A DNA stretch of 64,000 bases, taken from assembly GCA_026214975.1 (NCBI GenBank), contig CM047805.1, positions 61,372,834 through 61,436,833 of the forward strand, in the 5' to 3' direction. Positions 35,059 through 45,634 of the stretch are shown here, in pieces (the first letter of the stretch is position 1; every line of letters begins with the position of its first letter). Source of the DNA: Gentiana macrophylla (taxonomy: Eukaryota > Streptophyta > Magnoliopsida > Gentianales > Gentianaceae). The position numbers and the translations under genes were made by a program. The notes under the pieces are model-generated. The model made no database searches. It was not told the DNA's origin and saw only the letters and a list, made by a program, of their open reading frames with translations.

Positions 35059-36440
35059 CACATAATTTAGAATCCATATAGCTGTATTTCTCTTTTTATT
35101 TTTTGAATTTCAAAAAGCGTAACACAAAAGGAAAGTTACCGGTGTGTGTATACAAGGAATGTTGTTTTCCTAATTCCCCTTCTTTAGAGGAATGTATTGA
35201 GGGGATGTTTCCTGAATTTATAATTCAAATTTGAACGTGCTTAAACAAAACATTATTAATACGTTTTTTTCAGTAACTTTTATAATTTGTATATGAAGAA
35301 AATAAAAAAAGGCATAGATCTAGATTTTGTGTGTCTAAGGTGATTATCAAGTTTAATTAATATTCATTCTTGGGTATATATACATGTGATGCGAAACTTG
35401 TGTTTTTTTTTTTTTGGGAAAAAAACTTCTTTAAGTATTGAAAAATGTTTCCACAACAAAATATCATAAAATGTCACTACATATTTTTACTCTATCAATC
35501 ATTACGAGACTCATATAAATCAATGAGTTTTATATAATAATTAATAATGTAAAAGTGTGTCATACATTTTATTGTGATTATTATAACGTGAAACTATCAC
35601 TACTACTCGTAAGTATTTTGTGAAATTTTTATGACTAATTCGTTATGTTGCTAGAAATCTATGAATGCACGTTTGATGACATTTTTTGATATGTTATGTC
35701 AAAGACCATTGTGTTAAATGTTATGACAATTTTGTCATAGGAATAGTGGCACTTCTTCATCAAGTGGTAGTCATCTTATATTTGTCACTCTATGATAAGT
35801 AAAACGGTGAATTACTCCTAACTATTAAAACATGGAAATAATTATGTTTTTGGTCTTTTTTGTTTTTGTTTTTTTTTCTTTCTTCTAATGTTTTTTATTT
35901 TTATTTTATTGTTTTTGTTTTTTTGGAATATTTTCTATTTCTGTCCTGAATGTTTCACTTTTAGACTTTATATCTTCTCTATGATTTGTTTACATTAAAT
36001 ATTTAGTCTAAATTGCCATAACAATCAGCGAGCATAATCCGAAACACTATGATCAATGGTAACTTCAAACGTGACAATTGAGACTAAACATGTAAAAAGA
36101 AAATAATAGACGAGGGATAAAGTGCAACAATGACACATATAGTGAAGATATGTTAGAATAGTATGATATATTATATGATTCTGTGATTTACCCTTTTACC
36201 ATTGGTTTTTAGGGTGTATGGACACCTCATCATAGATCATCTCATAGAGGTGGATATATGTCTTGTAGTGCTTTAAAACAAAATCTTGTGAAATAGATTA
36301 TTGTATCCAGACCCGCCGGCAAACTCCATATATGTATCCAGACCCATCGGCACCGCTTCCACAAATACCACTAACATTTCCACACACCCAAATTCATAAC
36401 CTGTTTATTCACGATCGCTTCCGTTCACCTTTGGAATGAT
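35059..36440. other. Upstream region of the LBD gene, no gene seen
   Basis: AT-rich, with poly-T tracts at 35401-35415 and 35850-35930. A stretch near 35660-35760 with several 'tgacaattttgtcata'-like inverted segments may be a small MITE. Nothing else could be supported. Confidence 0.45.
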
Positions 36441-36595
36441 ATGCCATCTTCATCATTCTTTCGACCAACAGCTGCACCGGCCAACATTGCTCCGTTTGAT
36501 GGCAATCTAACTCAAACCGGCACCGTAAAACTCGATCGGAACAAGTTTTTGATGTGGAAATCAACCATTCTACCGGTGGTTCGAGGCCGTCGACT
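36441..36595 (+). pseudogene. Copia gag N-terminal fragment
   Basis: The frame from the ATG at 36441 contains VKLDRNKFLMWKSTILPVVRG, cf. the plant Copia gag opening (VKLxxxNYLLWKxxxLPVIRG). After about 50 residues the sequence changes to an unrelated CAGGGCCGTCCCTGA end. Only this N-terminus remains; it belongs to a different lineage from the Sirevirus elements to the right. Confidence 0.7.
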
Positions 36596-36646
36596 CAGGG
36601 CCGTCCCTGAGTTTCTGAAGGCCCTAAGCCAATTTATCACGACGAG
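36596..36646 (+). mobile_element. Possible hAT-type terminal fragment
   Basis: CAGGGCCGTCCCTGAG (36596-36611) resembles the CAGGGCCG(T/G)CCCTGA ends of plant hAT elements and interrupts the gag fragment. Only about 50 bp remain before the next LTR begins; no second end was found. Confidence 0.3.
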
Positions 36647-37708
36647 TGTTAGGAACATTTTATTATGTTTTGATGATGGCCATACCAGCTGTTATAGCAA
36701 GTCTGAAATAAGTTAGAACTTTCTGTATAAGTCTTTACTTAGAGTCTGACATGTTGTATAAGTTGAGTCAGACAAGTATTGTACTAGTGGTAGGACGGCA
36801 AAGCAAAAATAGATATTCGGCAGAGTGAAGCCAGCCAAGCACCAGCAGAGAGGCAATGCAGACATTAAAGGTCTGACTTGTAACCAAGGAAGTCTGTGAT
36901 GACCTTGGACAAGTCTAAGTTATAATACAAGTGATGTACATTAATATTCAAATATGGTGTACACCCGATCTCACCCCAATAAAAGATCGGTGAAGTACAA
37001 AGATTCTTCTCAAACGAAACAAAGAAGAAAACAAAGAATCGGCAAAGCGGACTCACTTTCGGTGAGTAAAGACGAAGCGGTGAAGGAAAAGCTAAAACAA
37101 TTAAGTCGGAAGGATCACTCGACCGCTTAAAACGGGCGAAGTAACACTTACCGATCGATTTAGTATACGTTGAAGATTCAGAAGATCATGCATTAAATGC
37201 ACAATCAATAGAGGATCAATCAAGGACGGATTTTCTGCTATACGTTTGAAGAAAGAATCCGATCACTGAAATCAAGGAGAATGCAATTAAGGGGGAATCA
37301 AGAATAAAATCAAGGATTATTCCCTCATTAATATAGCCAACGGACGGAATTTCGAAATCAAGGTTATTCAAGGCTATAAATAGAAGGCATTGACAGACAG
37401 AGAAGCAAAAAAAAAAAAACAAAAACATAAAAATCAAGTGAAAACTCTGTCAATTTGAAAAGCCTTCTCTCTGAACTTACAAGGAAACATCTAGTGATCA
37501 ACTCGGATATCGAGCTACAAAGTCATACTTGGGACCGAGTTTGATCAACCAAGTGTGTGAATCACATTCACATCAAATCAAGCAAGCGAATCGAGGCAAT
37601 CGAGAAGGAGTTGAATCTGTGATAGTGTTGAAGGATTTTGATCTCAAGGAGCAGCAAGGAAGACTGAATCACTGAAGCTGTTGCAGTCAAGGAGTGATAG
37701 TCTTGTAG
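36647..37708 (+). repeat. Truncated LTR related to the Sirevirus LTRs
   Basis: It starts TGTTAGGAACATTTTATTATG and keeps the shared block 'catac.agctgttatag' found early in the Sirevirus LTRs. It has a TATA box TATAAATA at 37375-37382 and no CA terminus: it is cut at 37708 where the outer Sirevirus LTR begins. It is probably an older related LTR serving as the insertion site; the last five bases TGTAG would be one target-duplication copy. Confidence 0.7.
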
Positions 37709-39397
37709 TGTTGGAATTATTTCTTAGTTTTGATGATGAGTGCCATACTAGCTGTTATAGTGCAAAGGCAAAAAGATGTCTAGATAAAATGTATAGGTTT
37801 ATTAGAGTTTGATTCATAAATAGGTTTGATCAAACAAGCAATCGTAAAAAGCCGTTGATCGCTTTATCGTGAGATAGGTCGATGGGTCTGGAACTCTTGA
37901 AAGATCAAGACGAAGGGCGGTTCAAACTCGCTTAATGAAGGCTAAGGGATCAAACTTAGTAGTAAAAGTCAAGGATATGGAATCAGAATTTAGGCAAGTC
38001 TGTGATGACCTAAACTGATTGCATATGCCTTGTGTAGAAGGTCTAAGTTCCACAAGTTGGATGATGTTTGGAACTTGGTTATATTTTAAAATGATGTTAT
38101 CTAACTTCACAAATAAAAGTTAGATAAAAGTAATCAGCTGCATTCTATTTTACAAACAAAAATAAGATGTTCAGCAGACTGATTGGTATTACAGAAGACT
38201 AATGAACCTGCTGATATATACCTCGATTAATTCAAGATTATTGGAAGGTTACATGGATAAGAACAGCCAACTACCTCTGACTTATCAAGCAAATCAAAGG
38301 CTGAGATTAAAAAGACGTTGTGATGATCCATATTTTTATCCATTGGATACAAGTCAAAGGGTGGACAGATCGCATCGTCAAAAAGTAATCTCGATTGGGT
38401 CACCCTATGAATAGTGACAGAATGCAGAACAGATGGGACAAAAACAAGGAACGGTCACATTTGAATTTCAAATTCAAGTCACATGCATTCCTACCTATAA
38501 ATAGAAGACTTTCAACTCAGAAAAAAGGATGATGAATTTTTGGGATAAACTTTAAGTGACAATCTTGAAATGAAGAACACCTGCTTGAACTTCATCGAGC
38601 TTAAGGTCAGCTGATCTAGCTATTTTCTTCAAGTGCATTCATGTTCAAGCTACATCAAGCATACACACTTGAAGACGCGCAAGTCTGCTGATTACATCAT
38701 CCTAATCAAGCTTGCTTTGCAATCGAATCATTTATTTGATTCATTCTTTATTTTATAAAGAACCTGCTTGAAGACAGTGAAGCATCTGTTGGAGGTGTGA
38801 AAGACTGTTGGTTTGTGGTGGAGTGGTGAAGAGGCGCTTCTACCCTTCAAGGACCAAAGGAAGACTCGGGAGCGACAATCCTACCTGCTCCCGGCCAGCT
38901 TTGTGAAGCCATAGTTATTGGTGAAGGACAAGCAACCTAGGATTCTTTGTAACAGATAACTCAAAGATCACTAGTGAATTTCCTCCAACATCACAGGAGA
39001 AGAGTGGACGTACAGGATTACATCACCTGGAACCACTATAAAAACCTGCCTACTTACTTTCTGCTTTTACTTTCTGCACTTATTTTTATTTCACTCATCA
39101 ACCTACTGAATCTAGCAACTGAAATCACACACTTGCACTACTGAGTATCTAATACTTAGTATCATATTTGACAACAAGTAACAAGGCTTAATTTTGATAT
39201 TATTCATTGCACAAAATTCAAAGAAATCGAATCACGATGAGACTCATTTATCGGCAGACCTCTCATCAAGTCTCGTGAAAGAGACTCTGAAGTATCGCAG
39301 ATCACTGAAGTTGCAGAATTTGTTAACTCCAAAGTTTTAAGTGTTAAGTTTATTCACCCCCTCTAAACATAACCAAAGCCTTTTCAAGGGACCAACA
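37709..39397 (+). repeat. Outer element 5' LTR (LTR A)
   Basis: 1,689 bp, TGTTGGAATT to ACCAACA. TATA box TATAAAAA at 39037-39044. It is co-linear with the LTRs at 47419, 59431 and 63533. Confidence 0.93.
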
Positions 39398-39399
39398 AT

Positions 39400-39411
39400 T
39401 GGTATCGGAGC
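39400..39411 (+). other. Outer element primer-binding site
   Basis: TGGTATCGGAGC two bases after the LTR end, one mismatch from the initiator-Met tRNA site; identical placement in the inner copy (49139-49150). Confidence 0.88.
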
Positions 39412-39502
39412 GGTGTTTTCGCTTGCAAGGAATCTTACTTGTTGTGCTTGTGAAAATTCTTTAAAACTTTCTTTCAAGTTACTGATTTTCAAGACTTGCA
39501 TC

Positions 39503-41814
39503 ATGGACAACACACAGTATGCTAGAACTATGTTGATGTGTTCTCTTGATAGATTTGATGAGTATAAACGTCGAATGCAGGCATATCTTGCTGCTACCCA
39601 TGATGAGATGATGGATGTACTAACTGAAGGACCACTGGAGATTACAAAGGCGATAGAATGGGTGGCGAGAATCTGAGTACATTCCTAAACCAAAAGAGAA
39701 TGGAATGCGTAAGATGTAAAAAGGGCAAACCTCAACAACATTGCTATTGATATCATTTACAGAACCTTGGATAGCAATATGTACATGAAGGTTAAAGATT
39801 GCAAGACTGCAAAGGAACTTTGGGACAAGATTCACTTGATCTGTGAAGGCACTGATGCAATAAAGAAGAACAAAATCAGTGTAGCCAGAAAGAGGTTCCA
39901 AAAGTTCAAAATGCTGCCAAATGAAACCATTGAGCAAATGGAGTCCAGTTCAATGCAATCTGGATGAACTTACCTGCTTGAGTGTAAGTTATTCGAAGAG
40001 GAAGTAAACACCAAAATCTTGGAAGCTTTACTCTGCAAAAAGATGTTTGGAAAATGAAGGTGATCGCAATTGAAGAAATGAGAAAGTTGCATGAAGAAGA
40101 CACCTTCAAATTGTTCTCTGATCTTAAGGCCTATGAATTTAGCAAGAAGCTGGTGCCTGAAACTGAAAAGGAAGAGCCAAAGACCACTGCATTGGCTGCT
40201 TCACATCATGAAGAAACATCAGGAGGACAGGATGATATGCTAGATGAAATGCAAGAGCAAATTGCCCTAATCTTGAGCAAGAAAATCGAATGATGAAGAC
40301 CGGAAAGGCCCCTACAAGAAATTTCACAAAGAGGCCTTCCGAAAGAAGGAAAGAAGAACCAAAGAAAGATAATGACTATCTATGCTTTCATTGCAAGAAA
40401 CCATGACACTTCGCACTGATTGTCTTGAGTTGAAACAAGGCAAGGAACTCGATTATCTTTGCTTCAACTGTAGAAAGCCTGGACATTTTAGACTGATTGT
40501 CGGACCTCACGAAAGACCAAGAGTCAACAAAGAAGACATGGCAAGAAGGCTATGGTTGCTGAAGATGAATCAGGATATGAAGTGGAATCTGAAAAAGGAA
40601 ATGAATCATATGACACAGCACTGGTTGTTGATATGGAGGATTATGCTTTGATGGCCAATATGGATGAAACTGAGGAGGTATACAACACTGTATCTATAAA
40701 CACTCCTGCTGGAAGTGATTGTGAATCAACCTGTGGTTCAAATCCTAGAAATTCTGACAACAATGGGACTTTGGATGCCATCCTTAATCAACCGAGGTAA
40801 TACAATCTGCTATGAGGTTGTGAAGGTGAAAGAAACTCTTGAGTTAGAAGTTGGAAGATTGAAAGTTGAATTAAGGGTTCTCAAGGGGTAAGGAAAAAGA
40901 TGTTGAATGTAATCAAAATAGGTCTGCTTGAACATCCAAAGACCTCTGAATCTGCTTTGAACCATCTTGTTCCAATATCTCGCATACAAATCGGGAAAGC
41001 CTTATGGGGATAGAAACAGGGGGCTTGGATTTGGAACTCAAAGAATCTAACAAGAGTAGATCCAATGAAGGTTATCAACCTAGTACGAGAATTGGTCCTA
41101 AGTTTGTACCTGCACTAGATCCAACTCCCATAAAGTTGTCTTTGAAGCAAAGAAACCTAATGAGAATGCTTCATGAAGCAAAATCGAAAGTCTAAGAAGT
41201 CAACGACTCTAGTAAAAGAATAAATCCAAAAATAGGATCACTGTGTGCCTTCTAAGTCTCTTGATAGCGGACTGCTACCAAGTCTGCTTTGGACCACGTA
41301 AGGGTAAGAAACAGAAATACTCCAAGGATAAGAATCCTAAACCTAAAAATGTTGATCATTCAAGAGATACTTATCTCAGGGGGAAAGGTAGACTGTTCCC
41401 TACTGATGATGATTGGAATATATATTTCTGCATCTACTGTTAAAAATAGTAAGTATAACCATATTTCTAGGGTAAAACCTAGGCAATGGAATCAACAGAG
41501 GACTTACACAAGACCTCAGCAGACTCCATATTACAGTACATTCTAACAGACAAAGACACCTATGGTTATGCAAATGTTTCTAACAACAAGAATCATTTCA
41601 AACAAAGATTATGTACCAAAAGGCCGAAAAAACATATGTGGTTCCTACACAACCTCTTGTTAGAACCTATGGATGTGTGGAATACATGTATGAACCAAAG
41701 TATGAACCAAAGTATGACACATTTAAGAGAAGACCTTATGGAAACATACCAAGGGTCATGCTTGCCACTGACCACTATGGACCCAAACAGGTTTGGGTAC
41801 CTAAAATGCATTAA
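39503..41814 (+). pseudogene. Gag of the outer Sirevirus element (frame broken)
   Basis: Start at the ATG preceding MDNTQYARTMLMC, 103 bp after the PBS. N-terminal UBN2-type gag with RFDEYKRRMQAYL and ELWDKIHLICEG, a helical middle, then two zinc knuckles: CFHCKK.. at 40383-40423 (one base short) and CFNCRKPGHF.. at 40460-40500. The region ends at the in-frame TAA at 41812-41814 after VWVPKMH. At least eight short frames are needed to follow it. The inner copy is intact at many of the same places, so several breaks are probably consensus errors. Gag forms the virus-like particle. Confidence 0.8.
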
Positions 41815-41827
41815 CTTTGTTTTGTAG

Positions 41828-44800
41828 GGTGTCTGGTACTTTGACAGTGGATGTTCCAGACATATGACAAAGAATAAGCACTGTCTAACAAACTTTGTGG
41901 GAAAAGATGGTCCAAGGGTGAATTTTGGCAACAAAAATACACCTGGATATACAAGAGGATATGGCACACTTATCGTAAAATGACTTACAATCAAGAATGT
42001 TGCATATGTGGAAGGATTTGGATTACAACTTGCCGAAAGCATCGGACAATTCAGCGATATGGGATACAAGGTCACTTTTGACAAAGACAACCGCATTGTC
42101 ATTAGTGAAAGAGGTGATCAAGTTGTACTTGCCGGTAGAAGACAACGTAATATGTATGATGTGGATTGGTCTCATCGCAGTTCCTAAACACGCTTGATAG
42201 TGCATACTAAGTCTGAACTCAATTGGCTATGGCACAAGAAGTTGAATCACTTAAACTTTGATGATATTAATCAGTTGGTAAAGAAGAAACTGGTGGTTGG
42301 TTTACTTGAGATCACATTTAAGAAGGATGCTATATGTGATGCTTGTCAGCAAGGTAAACAGATAAAGTCAAGTTTCAAATCAAAGACTAAACAATCAACT
42401 AATAGAGTGTTGGAGCTGATGCACATGGATCTTTTTGGACCAATAACTCCAACAAGTGTAACAGGAAAGAAATACACCTTAGTAGTTGTGGATGATTTTT
42501 CTAGATACACTTGGGTGATATTTATGAACAAGAAAAGTGAAACACTTCAAAGCATGCCTAATATTTTGAAGAGATTACAAAATGAGAAATGTTTAACAGT
42601 CATAAAGATAAGATCGATCAGGGTACTGAATTTCTCAACAAAGTTATAAGAGAATATTGTGAATGTAATGGTGTACTTCATCAACTTGTCATTTTCTTTG
42701 GTACACCTCAAGAAAATGGGGTTCTTGAAAGAAAAATGAACCTTAAAGGAAGCAGGAAGAACAATGATTTATGAGGCATTGCTACCCGAAGATATTGAAA
42801 TTTGAAGCGATAAATACAAAGATGCTATACACAAAACAGAACATCATAAACAAGAAGTCAGCTCTTGAAGACACCTTATGAGATCTGGAATGGAAGGATA
42901 CCTAACATATCCTATTTTCATCCATTTGGAAGCAAATGTTTTATTTTAAATCATAAAGTTCATTTGAAAACATTCCAACCAAAATCGATGAAGGAATTTT
43001 CTTAGGATATTCTTCAATCAAGTGAGCATTCTGTAATGAACAAAAGAACAACTGAAACATGAAGAAACAATCCATGTTGTGTTTGATGAACCTAAGTTTA
43101 TCGGGTATGGAAGATAAAGATTGTGAACTCACCGAGAATCAACAAGTCAACGATCCAGATTGTGTTGAAGTTATGGAAAGATTCAATGACTTGAAAGTTT
43201 ACGATCACGCCTCGCTTGAGCACCACCGCTAATAATGTTACCGATGCAACAACCAAGCAGCTTCAAGGATCTACCGACCCCAGAAGAAACTACAAAGAGA
43301 CCTACTACGAAAGATGATGTTCTGAAAATCAAAATAACCAAAATCCACAATGGTTAAGGAATCACCCCAACAAGTTATTGGCATTGTGCAAAAAGGTGTG
43401 AGGACTAGAAGACAACTGGAAGCTATGTTTACTTGTTTTCTGTCTCAAATGGAACCTAAAGTTGTTGAAGAAGCAATTTCAGATCCAGATTGGATAATTG
43501 CTATGCAAGAAGAATTAAATGAATTTGAAAGAAATCAAGTTTGGACACTAGTTGAAAGACCAAGTTATGCAAATATCATTGGTACTAAGTGGGTATACAG
43601 AAATAAACTTGATGAATCAGGTACCATTGTGAGAAATAAAGCCAGACTAGTTGCAAAAGGCTATTCTCAAGCAGAAGGAATAGATTTTGATGAGACTTAT
43701 GCACCTGTTGCAAGATTGGAAGCTATCAGATTATTTTTGGCACATCTTGCATACAAGAACTTCAAAGTATATCAAATGGATGTCAAGAGTGCATTTTTGA
43801 ATGGTATCCTGAGGAGGAAGTATATGTTCAAAGAACCTCCTGGATTTGAAGTTAAAGATCAAGAAGATAAAGTGTATAGACTCAACAAAGCACTTTATGG
43901 ATTGAAACAAGCACCAAGAGCATGGTATGAGACTCTATCTCAATTCTTGGTGGACAATGGTTTTACAAAAGGGACCATTGGCAAGACACTTTTCGAGAAT
44001 CAATGAAGGGACAAAGACACCTGCTTTGGTACAAATTTATGTGGATGACATAATTTTTGGTTCGAAAATGATTTACTTTATGAAAAGTTTGCAAATCTAA
44101 TGAAGAGTAAATTCCAAATGAGTATGATGGGAGAAATGAATTACTTTTTGGGATTGCAAGTCAAACAAATGAAGGATGGAATCTTCATTCATCAAACCAA
44201 GTACACCAAGGAGTTCTTTGAAGAAGTTTGGCATGGAAAATAGCACTAAGAATTCAACTCCTATGAGTACAAGCATCGATTGGATGAAGATAAAGAAGGC
44301 AAAGATGTTGATCGGACATTGTACGAGATGATGATAGGCGCTTCATCAGACTCACTTGCCACAGAGACTGATATATCCTTTGTTTGTAGGTGTTTGTGCA
44401 AGATTTCAATCCAAACCTAAAGAAAGTCATTTAGGTGCGAGTAAGAGAATTCTCAAGTATCTTAAAGAGACTTTGGGAGTAGGGATATGGTATTCCAAGG
44501 AAGGAAGCTTCAAAGTAATATCCTACTCAGATTCGATTATGATGGATGCAAGATTGATAGAAAAAGCACCTCGAGAACTCAATCGCTTAATGGGAAATAG
44601 ACTGGTCTCCTGGTTTAGCAAGAAAGAATTCTATTTCAACTTCCACTTCTTGAAAATTGAATACATTGTACCGGAAGTTCTTGAGCACAAGTACTTTGGC
44701 TAAGACAACAATTAAGGGATTATGGAATTGAAGAAAGGAAAATTCCAATCATGTGTGACAACACAAGTGCAATTGTAATCACAGAAAATCCTGTTTTGCA

Positions 44801-44981
44801 CTCAAGAACCAAGCACATTGATGTGAGACATCATTTTATAAGAGATCATGTTGAAAAGAAAGATGTGGTGGTTCTATACATTCCTACTGAAGATCAACTT
44901 GCTGATATTTTCATTAAACCACTTGACAGTGAAATATTTGCTAAATTAAGGACTGAACTTGGAATATTAAAGATTGACTGA
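41828..44981 (+). pseudogene. Pol of the outer Sirevirus element (PR-INT-RT-RH, frame broken)
   Basis: Protease: WYFDSG, with catalytic DSG at 41843-41851. The GAG-pre-integrase/HHCC region (WLWHKKLNHL, CDACQQGK) is at 42220-42360. Integrase core: first Asp in MDLFGP at 42428, second in the damaged RSDQGTEF near 42610, Glu at 42727. [42 protein letters not shown] and the YVDD box at 44038-44049. RNase H ends with SRTKHIDVRHHFI and the conserved pol terminus ADIFIKPL; stop at 44979-44981. All catalytic motifs are present but the frame shifts repeatedly, often at CTG/CAG positions. Confidence 0.85.
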
Positions 44982-45002
44982 TATTCAGCAATGTACTGGA
45001 AT

Positions 45003-45178
45003 TCACCAAGGGGATTAGTCTTTGCTATGTTGGGTGAGCTCACTTAGCAGATTAGTCATTGGTATCAACAATTCCATGTACTCATGTTTGGACAATTGAG
45101 CAAATGAGGTCGCCAAGGGGATTGGTCTTTGTCATGTTGGGTGAGCTCACTTGACAGATCAGTCATTGGTATTAAACT
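45003..45178 (+). repeat. Post-pol tandem repeat with GTGAGCTCAC palindromes
   Basis: Two units of about 70 bp, 107 bp apart, share CCAAGGGGATT, 'gtctttg.catgttgg', the palindrome GTGAGCTCAC (45034-45043 and 45141-45150) and 'agtcattggtat'. The same pair with the same spacing occurs at 54731-54905. The purine-rich CAAGGGGA runs recall the additional polypurine tracts described between pol and the 3' LTR in Sireviruses. Confidence 0.8.
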
Positions 45179-45348
45179 TCATCTTGTATTATCAATTGAA
45201 CAAAACAAGAAGAAAACAAGGATCAACAGAGTACTTTTATCGCCAGGTCTTTGAAGTCTACTTATCGCCAGATCGCCGAGGGCACCTCTTGAGGTTTACC
45301 TGCTGGAGGGAACTTTACTCAGTCAAAGTTATTTAGGTCAAAAAGCGA

Positions 45349-45521
45349 TTTGGCGGGATATTTATTCTATCTTTTATTACCTTAGTTAAACCATCCAACG
45401 GTTACAAACGTTATGGAGGAGTAATGGGCCACATGTCAACACAGCATTTAATCAGATTTAATCGTGGTTACCTCAATGTACGTCGGCAAAGGATGTGATC
45501 AACTACCCATCGCCTATAAAA
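45349..45521 (+). promoter_or_regulatory. Candidate internal promoter of the extra ORF (outer copy)
   Basis: In order: E2F-type TTTGGCGGGA (45349-45358), MSA consensus TCCAACGGTTA (45394-45404), E-box CACATG (45430-45435; a perfect G-box in the inner copy) and TATAAAA (45515-45521), 120 bp before the ATG at 45635. All four are kept at nearly the same spacing at 55071-55239 although the surrounding sequence has diverged. MSA sites bind MYB3R factors and drive G2/M genes; E2F sites drive G1/S genes. Promoter activity is inferred. Confidence 0.5.
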
Positions 45522-45634
45522 TCGATCATTATCTGCCAGCTTCTCCACTTGCAACCTCTGCTTTATCTCTGCCAATTCTACATCGTGTGTACACAGATTT
45601 GAGAGCAATTCTTCCTCATCTTTTTCTTATTTCA

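Noticed and set aside
41593..42102. Minus-strand 169-codon ORF (and similar at 51617-51961, 46251-46499)
   Set aside because: Antisense shadows of gag, protease and the extra ORF.
45464..45634. 57-codon N-terminal extension of the extra ORF
   Set aside because: The inner copy has no matching frame; protein homology begins exactly at MAE.V, and the TATA box would lie inside the extension.
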